A DNA stretch of 64,000 nucleotides from Notolepis coatsorum (GCA_963971535.1 OZ020592.1:54567150-54631149); one strand, 5' to 3'. Shown: positions 11,725-23,066, counted from the stretch's first letter. The notes: generated by a model from the letters alone, not told the origin. Made by a program: numbers and translations.

Positions 11725-12418
11725 TTAATAAAAATATTTAATAATTTTTTTTTTAATACATTTTTTTAAAGTTATTTTACCCACGCGACGCCACTGGTGC
11801 TCAGTATGTATGTGATGACAACACGACACACAAGAGTAATAATTATTTGTGTCGTGTCATCATCACTGAGCACAAATAAATTATATATATAAAATTGCAT
11901 TTATCTTTAGTCCTAATTCTGTCACTGTTTGATGTCACAAAGAAGGGTGCATCCGAAAGCTGCCTACAACATTTGTAACATGTGATGAAAAAGTAAACAA
12001 ATAATTAACTGTATTAGACACTTGTTAATGATGAATAGGCTTCACTTTAGATTGGCCCCCACGATAGCATCTGCAAATGATTTATAGCTGTTTTATGAAT
12101 GTCTTAACAAATCATTTGTTGAACATGAAAAATAAATGGAGATACAGTATAGTCGTTTTTTCATATCCATTTTTCAAAGCATCTACAAATGTGTTACTAC
12201 ACATTAAACAACATTATTTAATGATGAACAAATCAAGTACAAACAATGTTGATAATGAGTTATAAATAATGTAGAATTAATCTGTAAATGTTATACAAAT
12301 ATATAAATGATTTAATAATCATTTATGAATGTATATAAATGGTTTGTTCATGATTAGTTCATTATCTACAAATACCTTATAAATGTATTATAACAGGGTG
12401 TTATTATAAAGTGCTACC
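10196..12418. mobile_element. Foldback DNA transposon copy, partly deleted
   Basis: It matches the complete foldback element at 28033-29973. The right arm is present to its terminus GTGCTACC at 12418. The left arm starts only at CCCTTCTTTGTGACATC, so about 590 outer bases are missing. A hAT (10597-11796) was inserted near the centre. It interrupts the C-terminal part of the L1-like LINE. Confidence 0.8.
10597..11796. mobile_element. 1.2-kb non-autonomous hAT
   Basis: It begins CAGTGGCG and ends CGCCACTG, and is flanked by a perfect 8-bp duplication GTGCTCAG (10589-10596 and 11797-11804). The undisturbed site, with a single copy plus the natural repeat, is visible in the foldback at about 28940. 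Its last ~220 bases resemble 1345-1578. The open frames at 11281-11640 overlap on both strands and show no transposase domain. It contains an (AT)n run at about 10690-10712. Confidence 0.9.
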
Positions 12419-12821
12419 AGACTCTCTATGCTCCTTGTGTTCAAGGGGCGATATTGGTACATTTATACATATGTGGGAATGCCCCCCTGTTAAGATATTC
12501 TTGGAAGAAGTAACCACGCAATTATCAGAATAATTTTTTCTGAACATACCTGTACTGCCTTCTGTATTGTTGTTGAATGATGTTTCTCAAATAGCAGCTA
12601 CTAAACAGCTAAAGAGACAAATTCTGTCCGGTCTTACGGCTGCTAAAAAGCTGATAGCATCACGCTGGATTCAACCGGATAAAATGTGCCTAAAGGTATG
12701 GGCTCTTACTTATCTCGATGTGATTTATCTAGAGATATCTACAGCAAGAATTTTAGGTGTCAATGAAGCCAGCATTGCAATCTGGTTAGAAGTGGTGGAG
12801 AGAATAAAGGTTAGCATATGA
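12419..12821 (+). pseudogene. L1-like ORF2, C-terminal region
   Basis: Directly after the foldback terminus at 12418 the LINE protein resumes with a Cys-X2-Cys ... His ... Cys pattern (GTFIHMWECP) typical of the C-terminal part of L1/Tx1 ORF2. A stop near 12530 breaks the frame, and a second frame (12567-12821) continues to the natural end. Between 10195 and 12419 some ORF2 sequence appears to be missing. The 3' untranslated part, 12822-13082, ends with an A-rich tail at the target duplication. Confidence 0.75.
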
Positions 12822-13267
12822 ATTGTAATCCTTGGTTAGAAGCGAAATAATGGATGGATTGTCCAAGGGGGGTCCTGAGGGGGGGGGGGAAGAGCGAGTA
12901 AGAGCATAATGTATTGTATTGTATTGCAAGTATAATGTATATATCTCGTAAACTACATTTATATTGATTCAAATATTGGAATGTATAATCCTGTGATTTA
13001 TTGTGGATATTTACTGTAATGCGTGTGTGTCTAGTTTTATGTCATGTCAAAAAAATCATAAAAAAATGTGTTCACAAAGAAAAACAAGGACAGCGACATA
13101 AGCTGACAAAGTAACACCAACATCAATGCATGACAACAAGTTAGTTATACATAAACATATATCGCTATATGCATGTAAACACTTAATAGGGAAATAAACA
13201 GACTCACATGAATGAGTGAAAGAACACGTCCAACCGACGCAGAATGAGCGAAGCCGGTCGGCAATAC

Positions 13268-13848
13268 TAATACAAAGCCCTCCATAGCCTGGCCCCCCCC
13301 TACCTGACTGACCTCCTTCTCCCCTACCGCCCCACCCGTTCCCTCCGGTCCTCTTCCACTCTTTCCCTCACTGTCCCGTCATCCAAACTCAAAAGTGTCG
13401 GTGACCGGGCATTCTCACGAGCTGCACCCCGATTCTGGAACTCCCTCCCTCAGACCATCAGAGACTCTCCCTCACTCTCCACCTTCAAATCCAGACTCAA
13501 AACCTACCTGTTCTCCCAAGCATTCAACCTTCCTTACCCATAACCACCCTCCTCCAACTCGCCACCATTTCCCCCTGCCCCACGTTCTCTCCGCTCCTGC
13601 CCCCACCCCCCTTGGTCTTCCCTTACTCTCCTCCCGACTGTCTCCCCTACTCACTCCCGCATTTGTTATCCGTTACTCATGGTTTTATGTTTCCTGTGTT
13701 TTCTTATTGTCCTCCGTTTCCCTCTGGTTTTGTTTCTTTGTTTTCTTTGTTTTCTTTGTTTTCTTTTTTATGCCTATTGTCAGCGACTTTGGGTCCTTGA
13801 AAAGCGCTATACAAAATAAATGAATTATTATTATTTATTATTATTAAT
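13268..13848 (+). mobile_element. L2-like LINE 3' end
   Basis: The translated start (HGLAPPYLTDLLLPYRP, then RAFSRAAPRFWNSLPQTI and FKSRLKTYLFSQAF) is the usual C-terminus of L2/CR1-type ORF2. It is followed by the untranslated tail with GCGCTATACAAAATAAATG and ends in an (ATT)n run. The element is 5'-truncated. The frame at 13395-13823 reads partly in a different phase and is not a gene. Confidence 0.8.
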
Positions 13849-14323
13849 GAGACGCTGCCCCCTAGTGGCCGGCGATAAACTCTTCATAACTGATTGGTTG
13901 TGGGAGGGGCAGGACGTGTGTATATTTTCCCTAACAGAGTTGCACTTCCGCGTTCGGTTTGCGCGATCTGATTGGCCACTGACTCTACGCCCAAACAGCG
14001 CGTTACGCTAGTTCTGCTAACAGCCTGCAGCCGGCATTATCCAATTCATATCAATCGAAATAACGAATTGTTTTCATCTCTCTATATTAACGTGATTCCA
14101 TCAACACAACATAAATGTTCAAAACACGACAAGACAGTTTGCATCACTTCCCACGGTTCTCGGCACTTATTCTACCGGTAGTGCGGTAGTTGTTGCCACG
14201 GTATTGGGTCTGCGGTCCTGCGAGCCTTGTTTCCCGTGCGCCTAAAATTCTACCTGGTCTCGTCCTGTGCGGGCGAGACCAGGTAGGCTAACCACGCGGG
14301 CAGGACGAGAGGTGTGAGTGTGC

Positions 14324-14358
<35 letters not shown>

Positions 14359-14716
14359 GAGCGGAGAGTGGGGAGAAGAGTCGGCAAACTATCAGAGGTA
14401 ATGAACTAGTAGACTAAACTTTGGTAGAGTCTATCAATTAGAGAATTCTAGTTATATCAGTCCAGGTGTAGCCAAGAAAGATTTTAGCGTGCATATTGAT
14501 AGAAGCACTTGTTGATATGTGTATATAATGTAAATATCTGTAGATGACACCAGACATCTACTCTGACAGATCTATAGATCTTAAATAAGGTGTGTGTGTG
14601 TTTCCAAGTTAGACGGTGGGAGAGCCACAGCCCTGTGAGAGATAGAGCCAAGGTCATCGGCCGAGGTGATAGCTGGCCGGCTAGGGAGGGGAGTTAATAT
14701 CAACAGAGAAGCCGTT
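13849..14716. other. Unrecognised interval with hairpin and GA repeat
   Basis: No gene is seen. A perfect 13-bp inverted repeat, CTACCTGGTCTCG at 14250-14262 and its complement at 14274-14286, forms a short-loop hairpin. A (GA)n microsatellite lies at about 14322-14358. Confidence 0.6.
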
Positions 14717-14724
14717 GCTACGGG

Positions 14725-15048
14725 CAGGGGTGCAGTCGTAATATGGGCGAAGGCCAAACGCCCGCGCGCGTGCACGCGCATACATGTTCCCTCTGTTGCG
14801 CACAAAACAGATGATACACCTTGTCTCATCCTTCCAGTGAAGTCGGGAGATCAAGCAACCCCCCACCACACCTACAGGGCTTGTATTTGGTTGTCGGTAT
14901 CCTATTATTATGCAAAGTCTAGGTGATAAGTGGCGCGACGAGTCATTTTATCACCTAGACTTTGCATAATAATAGGATGCGCGCACTTCGGCCTCAGTGA
15001 TGAAGGCCAAATGCCGTTTGACCGCGTTTGCCCAGCACTGCACCCCTG
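14725..15048. mobile_element. hAT MITE with 31-bp palindromic core
   Basis: The terminal inverted repeats are CAGGGGTGCAGT and ACTGCACCCCTG. They are flanked by a perfect 8-bp duplication GCTACGGG at 14717-14724 and 15049-15056. Inside, 14899-14929 and 14948-14978 are exact inverted repeats of 31 bp around an 18-base loop. At 324 bp with no coding frame it is a miniature non-autonomous element. Confidence 0.9.
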
Positions 15049-15267
15049 GCTACGGGGAAGAGATAGAGAAAGGGCGTTAGAGTGTGTCAGAGGTGACAGG
15101 AGACGTAGAGACGTTGCGCGGTTGCTATGGGCTATCAGCGGTTGCTAGGGACTATACCTTATAGTTGGGAGTTCTTCCGGTTTGACTCAGACTAGGACGC
15201 GAAGCTGACACGTAGGGACGTTGAGAGAGAGACAGCAGAAATCCCTTCCACCCTCCGATAGCCATCT

Positions 15268-15370
15268 TCTTTTTTGATCCACTTTTTTCTCCCCATTTTT
15301 CTATTTTTCTCCCATCCCAATTTCGTATTTCCAATTCTTCCCACCCCTGTCTTGAACGTTGCTGGACTAT
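15268..15370 (-). mobile_element. 3' tail of a tRNA-derived SINE
   Basis: The minus strand carries AACGTTCAAGACAGGGG, AAATTGGGATGGGAGAAAAA and an A-rich end with GTGGAT. The same block occurs at 38600-38720 on the plus strand. The tRNA-like head is absent here. Confidence 0.65.
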
Positions 15371-16161
15371 GTGTAACCCAGGTTTCAGATTCATAACTAT
15401 TTAGTCATAGGGACATAAATAGTTAATGCCATTGAATAAGAACATAAATAGTTAATGCTATTATGTAAGAACATAAGTAGTTATATTTCGTACTTGCATC
15501 GCGTCCCGCTCTTAAGCCATACCGAGATATACCCCATCTCATGTACCATACCCAAAATACACCCCTCACCTGCCAGGCCCCGCCCATTAGTGGCATGCTA
15601 CATAGTACTGGGCATGGCCACCACTCACTCTTCCTCTATTTTCATTTCCATCATAGCGGATGCAAGACGCCCTATGCAACTAGTTGATTTGAAAATTTTA
15701 GATAATATTGGGTACTTACGGAGATTTGCTTACCCCTGGAATCTTCAGGGTATGTTCCAACGACACGTCGGGTCTATTCTGATGTTCCCTCGTCTTGTGG
15801 CAGCAGATCGAGGAACAGCGTGCGAGGTTGGCTATCGAGCCGGCTCGCACACAGGTGAGCCCTGTGTCATCAGGCATTGATGCTAGTGTTAGTAATGCTG
15901 GTTTGTTTTGTTACACAACCATGTTGTGTGTCGGCGCCAGGGGCGGGATGGTTTGGTGAACGTTCCACTGAAGTGGACGGGTTCCAAGTGATCCTGGAGC
16001 GTGCTGCTAAACACTAATGCTAACGCTAAATGCTAATGCTAATGCTAAATGCTAACACTACTGCTGAAATGCTGGGCACTGTTCTAATGTTCCCCGCCGT
16101 GGGATGTTGCCGCTTTTCCCTCCTCTTAAACCGGTTCATTGATGAAGGTCAGTCGGTAGCT

Positions 16162-16776
16162 CAGTGCTTCTCAAACTTTTTCTGTCAGGCCCCCCTTTGG
16201 CGGACCAAAATATTTTGCCCCCCCCCCCCCCAACAAAATAGTCATGAAATGGGCAATGTTTAAATTTATTGAAATAACACCAATATCGTGACCTTTCAAA
16301 TTAACCCTTTATTTTGTTTTCAGAGCTGTCATGGATGAAAAGCCAGCTTCACACAGATACTGTATGTGGTGCTGAATGGTATCAACACCTTAACTGCTGC
16401 ATCATGAGATACTTGGTGGGCCATGAGATGAGATACTTGGTACTCAGCACCACACTCTGAAACTAGCTCTCTAGGTGGTATCAGATGAGATTTCAAAGAG
16501 TTCTTCCAAGAGTTTGGATGGAGATGTGTCAGGAAGCTTTGTCTCAATGTTGTCTGTAAAGGTTTTTTTTTATCCAGAGTAACTTGGTGATCCTTTTCTG
16601 TGTTTTATTAAATAAAGATTTTCAGATTTTGAGAAATGGTATTTTCATGGAGAACAGTGCAGCTGCAACAGATAGCACTTTAGTGATAATTTTCTGTAAT
16701 CCAAAAAATATTTTTTTTTTCTTTTTTTTTAATCTCAAGGCCCCCCCTGTCACGCCCCCCACTTTGAGAAACACTG
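16162..16776. mobile_element. 615-bp hAT MITE in the DIRS element
   Basis: It starts CAGTGCTTCTCAAACTTTTT and ends TTTGAGAAACACTG. The 8-bp duplication CGGTAGCT is perfect (16154-16161 and 16777-16784). The TIR type (CAGTG(G/C)TTCTCAAA) is common among vertebrate hAT elements. No coding frame was found. It contains C- and T-homopolymers. Confidence 0.92.
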
Positions 16777-18954
16777 CGGTAGCTAATGTGGGGGGTTTTG
16801 CTGAGTCCTATTTTTCCCTTATGGGTAAATGGGTTGACAACAGGGTGCAGGGCGGGTGTGCCGTGGCTAGGTAGCCTAGCCAGGTAGCATCGATCCTGTG
16901 CCTCGGCGGGGCTGGACGGTGTCCCACCCGGAAGCCGATGCTTGAGAGCGAGTCGGCCCAGCGGGTGGCAGTAGAGCTATACTGCTGCAGGATGGAATTT
17001 AGCGGCGGCCACTGTTGTGGCTCAGCTGACTGTTTTCTGTCCACATTAGCGTCGAACGCTATGCTATAGTGGGGCTACTGTTTTTGTTCTGTCTCTCTGC
17101 TACGGGAATGTCTGTCTATGCTACAATCTTCCCTCCTCTCAACCATTCATGCTGATGGTCAATCGGTGTCTACTGGGGGAGTAGTGCGAGGGGGGCTTTG
17201 TTTACCTTCATGGGTAAATGGGCTGAGGTCTAGGGCTGGTGTGCTGTTGTGAATATTATGAATGAATGCGGGACTGGTTCTCTCTGGTCCGCCTCCCCTT
17301 AACGTTGTGTACATGGGCTTGCCCATTCTACAGTATGTTCGTGGTGTTAGTTCATTTATTCATTAACCCCTTCATGGTGCACACCACAGTGGAGGTTGCT
17401 GTTTACACCCACCACTGGTGCTCCGTGTTAGCATCAGTCCTTTGCTTTTGACATGTTGAAACAGTGCCCCGCCCGGCCGACACCATGAGGTGGGTCGGCC
17501 CGGCGAGTGGCTGGTGGGCTGCTAAAGCCTGTACCGCCACGGTATGGAATTGGCAGCGATTAGAACTCTGTTCGAATTGCTGTTTTTTCTATCAACAAAT
17601 GGTGTCTGGTGGCGGGGCCTTGAGGGCCAGCCGACGTCGACTCATCGCGCGAGGTTGTTGACGTTATTAGCTTTGACCTAGCCGCAAGCTTAGGGCTCCC
17701 CTCTCCGCAGAGGATTTTGGTCTTCCGCTGGAGCACGGGCGGTATTTGTCCTAGGCCCCACACCGCCTCACACCGCGCAGCCAGAAGAAGAGAGAGCACG
17801 GCCTCGTCAGCGGCGATGACGAGGCCCTCGACAGGCGGCCATGTTTTCCCCCGCCAGAGGTATCCTGGGCGTTGAATCGACAGGTGTCCACAAGGCCGAC
17901 AGCCTTGGCGGCCGAGGGATCGGCCATGTTGGATGGGCTCGGCTTGGAATATACAAGCCGTCGCCATCCTGCCGCGAGCAGCCCGCTCTCCGATCACTCC
18001 CTCCCCCAACACCAGCGGAAAAAGGGGGCTCTGATTGTTTCCTTTGGCTGCGGGCCGCGTGCCTTCGTTGAAGCGCGGGCGGCCCCACTTTTCGCTTCTC
18101 ATGGGGACAGGGGCTGACACCCAGTTGATGGCTGAGCCTGGGTCTATCCGTGAGAATGTTGTGCTGTCAAGCGGCTCCCACACCATAAGCTGTGTTGGTT
18201 GAGCCTGGTGTTACGTCTGTCAACTATAGGTGTTGTCAGCAGGGGGGCTCGAAACCTTTTGAGGCACACAGTGCGGGCTTCCCCGGCCTCGCCTTCGCCA
18301 GGCCAGGTATCATGTTGGTGCCTCCCACTCCCGCGAGATCGGCAGTGGTCTGAAAAGAAGAGGTGCGCGTGATTTAGGTGGTAGTAATATCACTGCAGGG
18401 CTACGGTGTGTAGGAACCCATGGGGTCCTCACGCCTTGCATGTCCGGCTGCAGAACAACTCCTCAGCATGTTCTGGAGGGGTGTTCAGTGGGGGGGCTTT
18501 TGTCACCTAGATTGATGTCAGCTTCCCCCGTATCAAACCGGCCCTTTCTGTCGGGGTCCCCCCTTGGGTGCGATTGCCTCGTGGGTAGTGTCAGGTTCCG
18601 ACCCGACTCCACGGAACGCTCTGCTCACACGGGTCCAGGGTTGGCTACGCACAGCGGGTGGGACCGGGCCGGCTATCTGCAGTTCCTTGCGGACCTGCGC
18701 CACATGGCGGCGGGTGCGTTGGGAGTGTCATCACATATGGCTACGGCAGTATCATATGTCGAGGTGGATGGAGAGAACGCTGAGGCGGGGACTTGTATTT
18801 ACACAACCCCACCCGTTTTCGGGTTTGGTACAGACCCTATTGTCAGGGTCACCAGCAGTGACAGCTCTGGTAGACGAGATCTGATCTCTGTGGACGAAGC
18901 AAGCCATCGTTGTGGCGTTTTCCTCCCGGTGTTCTCTGGTGCCTGAGAAATCGG

Positions 18955-19345
18955 GAGGGGGGGGGTGTCAGACCCATGTTGGACCATGGGAAGGTTCGGT
19001 ATTTTTTGGATCGTCTCCTACCTGTTGAACACTGTCAGGTGGGGGTCTGGTTCTCCTCCATAGACATGTAGGATGCGTGTTCGCATTCCCGATCTTCCGT
19101 TCTAGGGCTTACAGGGTTAGCGTATGGGTACCAGGGGCTGCCGTTCGGCTTTTCTCTGGCTCCCCGCATCTTCACCAAGTGCGTGGAGGCCGCACTGGGG
19201 CCTCTGCGTCGTCAGGGGTTACGAAGTGTATTCTGCCCTGCCGACGTTCTGGTCCTTGGCGGTCAAGGTGGATCGTATATCGTGGACCCTTCTGTGGTTG
19301 ATACCATCCGGAATGCGCATGCTCCCTCCACTGTCGTGCTTACGC
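18955..19345 (+). pseudogene. DIRS reverse transcriptase remnant
   Basis: Fragments match the DIRS RT order: a VRPMLD-type box, then SSIDM with a stop directly before DA at motif A, then GYQGLPFGFSLAPRIFTKC and EAALGPLRRQGLRS at motif B and beyond. The motif C position, normally YLDDW, reads FCPADVLVL, so the catalytic Asp pair is gone. The rest of the domain is cut by the Rex1-type insertion at 19362. In an intact element this enzyme copies the RNA into DNA. Confidence 0.75.
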
Positions 19346-19361
19346 GGGCAGATGGCGTATG

Positions 19362-19560
19362 TATTCTGCATCGAACATTGTACATATGTCTATACTGAAC
19401 ACTGTGACTTCTATTTTTACTTCTATTTTACATGCTATACTATTTTATTTCATACTTATCTTGTCTAGCACAGTCTCTGGAGCATAACAGCAAGAAGCAT
19501 TTTGTATAAAAGTATTCTGTACTTCTGTATGACAACTATTAAAGAAACTGAACTGAACTG
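19362..19560 (+). mobile_element. Rex1/Babar-type LINE 3' end
   Basis: About 200 bases match the 3' untranslated tail of the LINE at 24630-26560 (ATTCTGCATCGAACATTG through ATTAAAGAAACT). It ends in short GAACT repeats. It is a severely 5'-truncated copy inside the DIRS RT-recombinase interval. Confidence 0.85.
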
Positions 19561-20494
19561 TTCCAAGAGTGGTGTAAGGCGGGGGGCAGGGACCGGTGTT
19601 TGTTTGATACTTGTTTACCTCCAGTCTCTCCTTGATAGACTGTCGGCTTCGACGTGAGGGTATATGCAGCAGCTATATCCTCTTATCATGAGGGATTTGA
19701 GGATGATGTTTTGTTCAGCCACCCTCTTGTGAAGCGTTCCTGCTTGGCGCCCGACGCGTTAAGCCGGTAAAACGCTCTTTGGCTCCGAGTTGGGATCTTC
19801 AATTGGTCCTCGTCGGTTGTCCTTGGCCCCGTTTGAGCCTCTTGAGCAAGCGCCGTTGGAACAGCTGTCGTTCAAGACCACGTTCTTGCTGGCCGCCACC
19901 TCCACTAAACGCGTGGGTGAGCTTTGTGCTCTCTCGGTACGACCAGAGTGCCTGTCTTTCGTTCCAATTGCGGTGCCACTCTGCGGCCTAATCCTGCCTT
20001 CGTGCCTACAAATATCCGGAGTTCCTTCCGCTCCAGGGATATTGTGGTTCAGGCGTTTCAGCCACCTCCTCACGCTAGTGAGTTGGAGGCGAGCCTTCAC
20101 CTGTCATGTCCGGTCCGGGCTTGGGGATTTACCTCAGCCGTACTCAGGGCCTCAGGGCTACCGATCAGTTTTTGTCTGTTACGGTGGTTCTTGTGCTGGT
20201 AAGGCACTATCGAAACAGCGCCTATCCCATTGGTTGTGCAAGGGCATTGCCCTTTGCTACACGTTGGCCGGGCTGGCTCCCCCTGGGGGCGTCAGGGCGC
20301 ACTCCACTCGTGGGGTGGCAGCCTCTGCCGCTCTGCTGGGTGGGGCCTCGGTGGAGGACATCTGTGCTGCAGCTTCATGGTCCTCCCCGGGTCCCTTCGT
20401 AAGGTTTTACCTCATGGACATAACCGGGGGTTCTGTCTCCCAGGCGGTTCTGAGGTCTGTGGCCTCTCCTGCTTCGCGTCCTTTGGTGGGGTAG
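19561..20494 (+). pseudogene. DIRS tyrosine recombinase (near-complete, with stops)
   Basis: The N-terminal part (DVRVYAAAISSYHEGFED, then SHPLVKRSC) is broken by stops. From 19790 a 234-residue frame carries the catalytic core: TSTKRVGELCALSV with the first Arg, KALSKQRLSHWL, then RAHSTRG with the His-X2-Arg pair, then DICAAASW and the nucleophile Tyr in FVRFY. A short shifted interval at about 19960-20100 hides another conserved stretch (LRPNPAFVPTN is in the alternative frame). DIRS elements use this enzyme in place of an integrase to recombine circular DNA into the genome. The five key residues seem present although the gene is broken. Confidence 0.85.
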
Positions 20495-20736
20495 CAGGGG
20501 TGTGTGGGTATGGGCCACAGTGTGTTGTGTCACACGTGGTTCCGCCTGTGCTGTGTGTTCAAGGGGTTCTAGTTCCCTCTTGTTCGCACTCGGGTGGAGT
20601 TGACTGTGCCTCCTCTTCATTAGGAAGGATGGGGTGACGGGACTCCCCTTTCCCTTTGATGTGGGCTTACGGGTCCTCAGGGGGTGCATCTGTCGGGCCT
20701 CGCGTCCGCTCTACCCCATATCTCGGTATGGCTTAA

Positions 20737-21790
20737 GGGGAGACACTACAGGTGAATAGGGTAAAATAATTAACTAATAGATATCACAATGAAACTTCCC
20801 CAGTTGATTACTTATATTAAGACAAGACTGTTTTGTATTACAAGTTTTCTGAAATTGTATGTTTAAATATGCAAATGAGGCATTATCTACTTAAATATGC
20901 ACTAATTTGCATATAATTCCAGGACAGAAATCTGAACATTGGATAAAGCCATTTTCAAAATTATAGTTTCATTTTGTTGACATATTAGAGCCAAAGGTTA
21001 TTACAGAGGGGATTTTGGATATCTCTTTTTATCACTCCATAAATCAGAAAATACTCCATTCAGTAAATTTTTATGGTAAAATTCCATATTTCGCCATGTT
21101 TTTAGGAATGAAATGTGATATAAATCAGGGTATGAATGCGATATCAACAAACCCTTCTGTAAATACCTTCAGAACATAGATATGAATAGAACTGGAAGGT
21201 TTGGTGTATGTGAGTGCTACTGCAGTGGAGATTTCTGGCTCAGAGTATGAGGAAAAACTCTTAAAACTCATTTTTGGGAAAACGCCTTCAAAGTTCTGTA
21301 TTGTAAAATGCCATACTTTTTTTTTTAAACAGATATTTACAAACACAAAACCTAATCAAACCATTAGTAATAGACAACCTAAACACATGCCTGATAACTG
21401 AATAATAATAATAATAATGATGTTATTGAACTGAACAGAACTACACACAGGCTACAAACAGTGTAGTACCCCCTAATAGGCAAAAAATATTTGAATAGAT
21501 ATCACTATGAAACTTTCCCAGTTTGTTATGTACATATAAACTAAGAAAAAATATATTGCAAGTTTTCTGAAATTTATGTTTATATATGCAAATGAGGCAC
21601 TTCCCCATTAAATATGTGGACATTTATGGATGCAATAAGGCAAAATGAAGTAAAATAAACAACTAAATGTGTGTTATTGATGTTTTATTGTCACTAGTTT
21701 CATAGAAGACATGTTTAGGAAGCAAAATATAACAAAATCTCAAAATCAACAAAAAAAGGATATTTGCCTATTCACCTGCAGTGTCTCGCC
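20737..21790. mobile_element. 1.05-kb non-autonomous element with TTAA duplication
   Basis: It is bounded by TTAA at 20733-20736 and 21791-21794. The terminal inverted repeats are about 24 bp: GGGGAGACACTACAGGTG at the left and, reversed, GGCGAGACACTGCAGGTG at the right. TTAA duplication is used by piggyBac and Kolobok transposons; the GG start fits Kolobok better but this was not checked. Two internal direct repeats of ~100 bp (AGTTTTCTGAAATT...TGCAAATGAGGCA) occur near 20830 and 21550. No transposase is visible. Confidence 0.85.
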
Positions 21791-21794
21791 TTAA

Positions 21795-21890
21795 GAGCGG
21801 GACGCGATGCAAGTACGAAATATAACGACAGGTTATGTATATAACCTAGTTATATGAGTACTGGCTAAGCGTCCCGCTCTTAGCGTGCCC
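21795..21890 (+). repeat. Internal complementary region of the coding DIRS element
   Basis: The first half, 21795-21826, is the reverse complement of 15480-15511. Its extension beyond the TTAA element is at about 20712-20736. The second half starts GACAGGTTAT and contains the GGTTAT-N4-ATAACC box (21831-21846), then AGTTATATGAG and GCGTCCCGCTCTTAG, which should mirror the lost right terminus. Confidence 0.8.
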
Positions 21891-23066
21891 TGAGTTCCCT
21901 TGGGGAAACTTTTCTTTGGAAACGATTTTTTCATTAATATTATTGGGTCATATGTATATTCGTATACGTTTTGGCAACTTTGACCAAATCCTTTGAATTG
22001 CTGCACTGCCCTTTAAATTACTTCATGACGTAGATAGATGTCACGACAGCCACGCCTTGCTTTACGGCAGGTGAGTCTTGCACTACGCCAGATGAGATTC
22101 CAGATTGACGGAGATAGCCGCAGCTAAATGTTGCTGGATACCGAGATGAAATACCACCACAAAACAGTTGTCAAACAGTTATAAAAGATTCCCCCAGTTA
22201 CAAAATCGAAGAAGCGTTGCAGTTAAAGTAGCCTGCGGTTTTGGTGAGTTTCATCAATATTGTGCTGTCCATTTGTCGAATGTACAAAATGCTATAAGCT
22301 AATAATGTAGCTTCATCCTGAGTCATGCTAGCGAAGCTTCAAGCTCAATTTGGTTAAATGAAAACTAGAAAGAAACCATTTCAGAAGTACTTATAATTGT
22401 ATTGATATGCTGTACGATAAGAACATGGTCTATATACATTTTGACTGTTTTTGAGAGTTTAATATGGAACATGAGGAATGTCCCATATGCTAGCGCACTT
22501 TAGCCTAACTTAGCATGGGACAGACGGACATTCCCACATGCTGTGATAAGGTAGCCTACTTTAGCTTAGCATAGCTAAAAGTAGCCTGATTGATTATTCA
22601 TTCTGAAAGCAATGAAAAGATGATGAATCGATAAAAGATGGTAAATAGCTTTTATTTTCTGAATACCTGCTTGACGCAGGCCAGGTTTTTATAGCACCCC
22701 GTTCCACCCTGGGAGCAGTTCCAGGAGTCCCGGCCGACCACCATTCACCACGTGTGCCCACGCGGGATGAGTCAGTGTGCCGGACCGATACAAGATGGCG
22801 AGCCAACCCACTGAACCTCTGATATAGATCAAGGCTAATGCCGGCCTGATTCGAATACCCCTGTTGCTCAACCTCTGTTGCCTCAACAGTCCGGTAGGAT
22901 TGAACTGATTGAACTTGAGTCATAAGAACTTCCAAGGACCATATCCTTTTCTATGACACAAACTGATTGAACGAGAATACAAGGACTTCCAAGGGCTTCG
23001 GCCCTGTTCACCTTTTGTTATTTTGATATTGTATTTTGTATTTGATTTGATTTGATATATGGGTAC
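21891..23066. other. Unrecognised interval
   Basis: No gene or clear element. An imperfect inverted pair, GGAATGTCCCATATGCTAGC near 22476 and GCATGGGACAGACGGACAT near 22513, is present. GCTAGC/TAGCTTAG-type short repeats common in fish occur at about 22320 and 22550. Confidence 0.5.

Larger units (their letters stand above)
2142..13098 (+). mobile_element. 5'-truncated L1/Tx1-like LINE, split by nested elements
   Basis: The same 16 bases, AACAAGGACAGCGACA, occur at 2142-2157 and 13083-13098 and bracket pieces of a single ORF2-type protein that appear in the correct order: endonuclease, RT fingers, RT palm, C-terminal cysteine region. The right end carries an A-rich tail. This is the pattern of target-primed reverse transcription by an L1-type LINE, truncated at the 5' end inside the endonuclease domain. 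After insertion it was broken by a reversed LINE fragment (2486-2999), a DIRS-type element (4059-9260) and a foldback element (10196-12418). Frameshifts also occur. The copy is dead. Confidence 0.85.
15480..21890 (+). mobile_element. DIRS-type tyrosine-recombinase retrotransposon, decayed
   Basis: The left terminus GTTATATTTCGTACTTGC at 15480 is repeated in inverted form at 21795-21826 as the first half of an internal complementary region. Between them lie a reverse transcriptase remnant (18955-19345) and a tyrosine recombinase (19561-20494) in the DIRS order. The gag and possible methyltransferase regions were not recognised. The expected right terminus after the complementary region was not found, so the 3' end seems lost. 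Three later insertions are nested: a hAT MITE (16162-16776), a Rex1-type 3' end (19362-19560) and a TTAA element (20737-21790). Confidence 0.8.

Noticed and set aside
17560..18186. 208-codon minus-strand frame within the DIRS element
   Set aside because: No recognisable domain, opposite to the element's orientation, and several frames overlap in this GC-rich part. Possibly a shadow of a decayed gag on the plus strand.
18440..18946. 168-codon plus-strand frame before the DIRS RT
   Set aside because: It could be part of gag or the RT N-terminus, but no conserved motif was found, so no separate gene is claimed.
15480..21890. Right terminal repeat for the coding DIRS element
   Set aside because: I looked for the complement of the second half of the complementary region down to about 23500 and did not find it.
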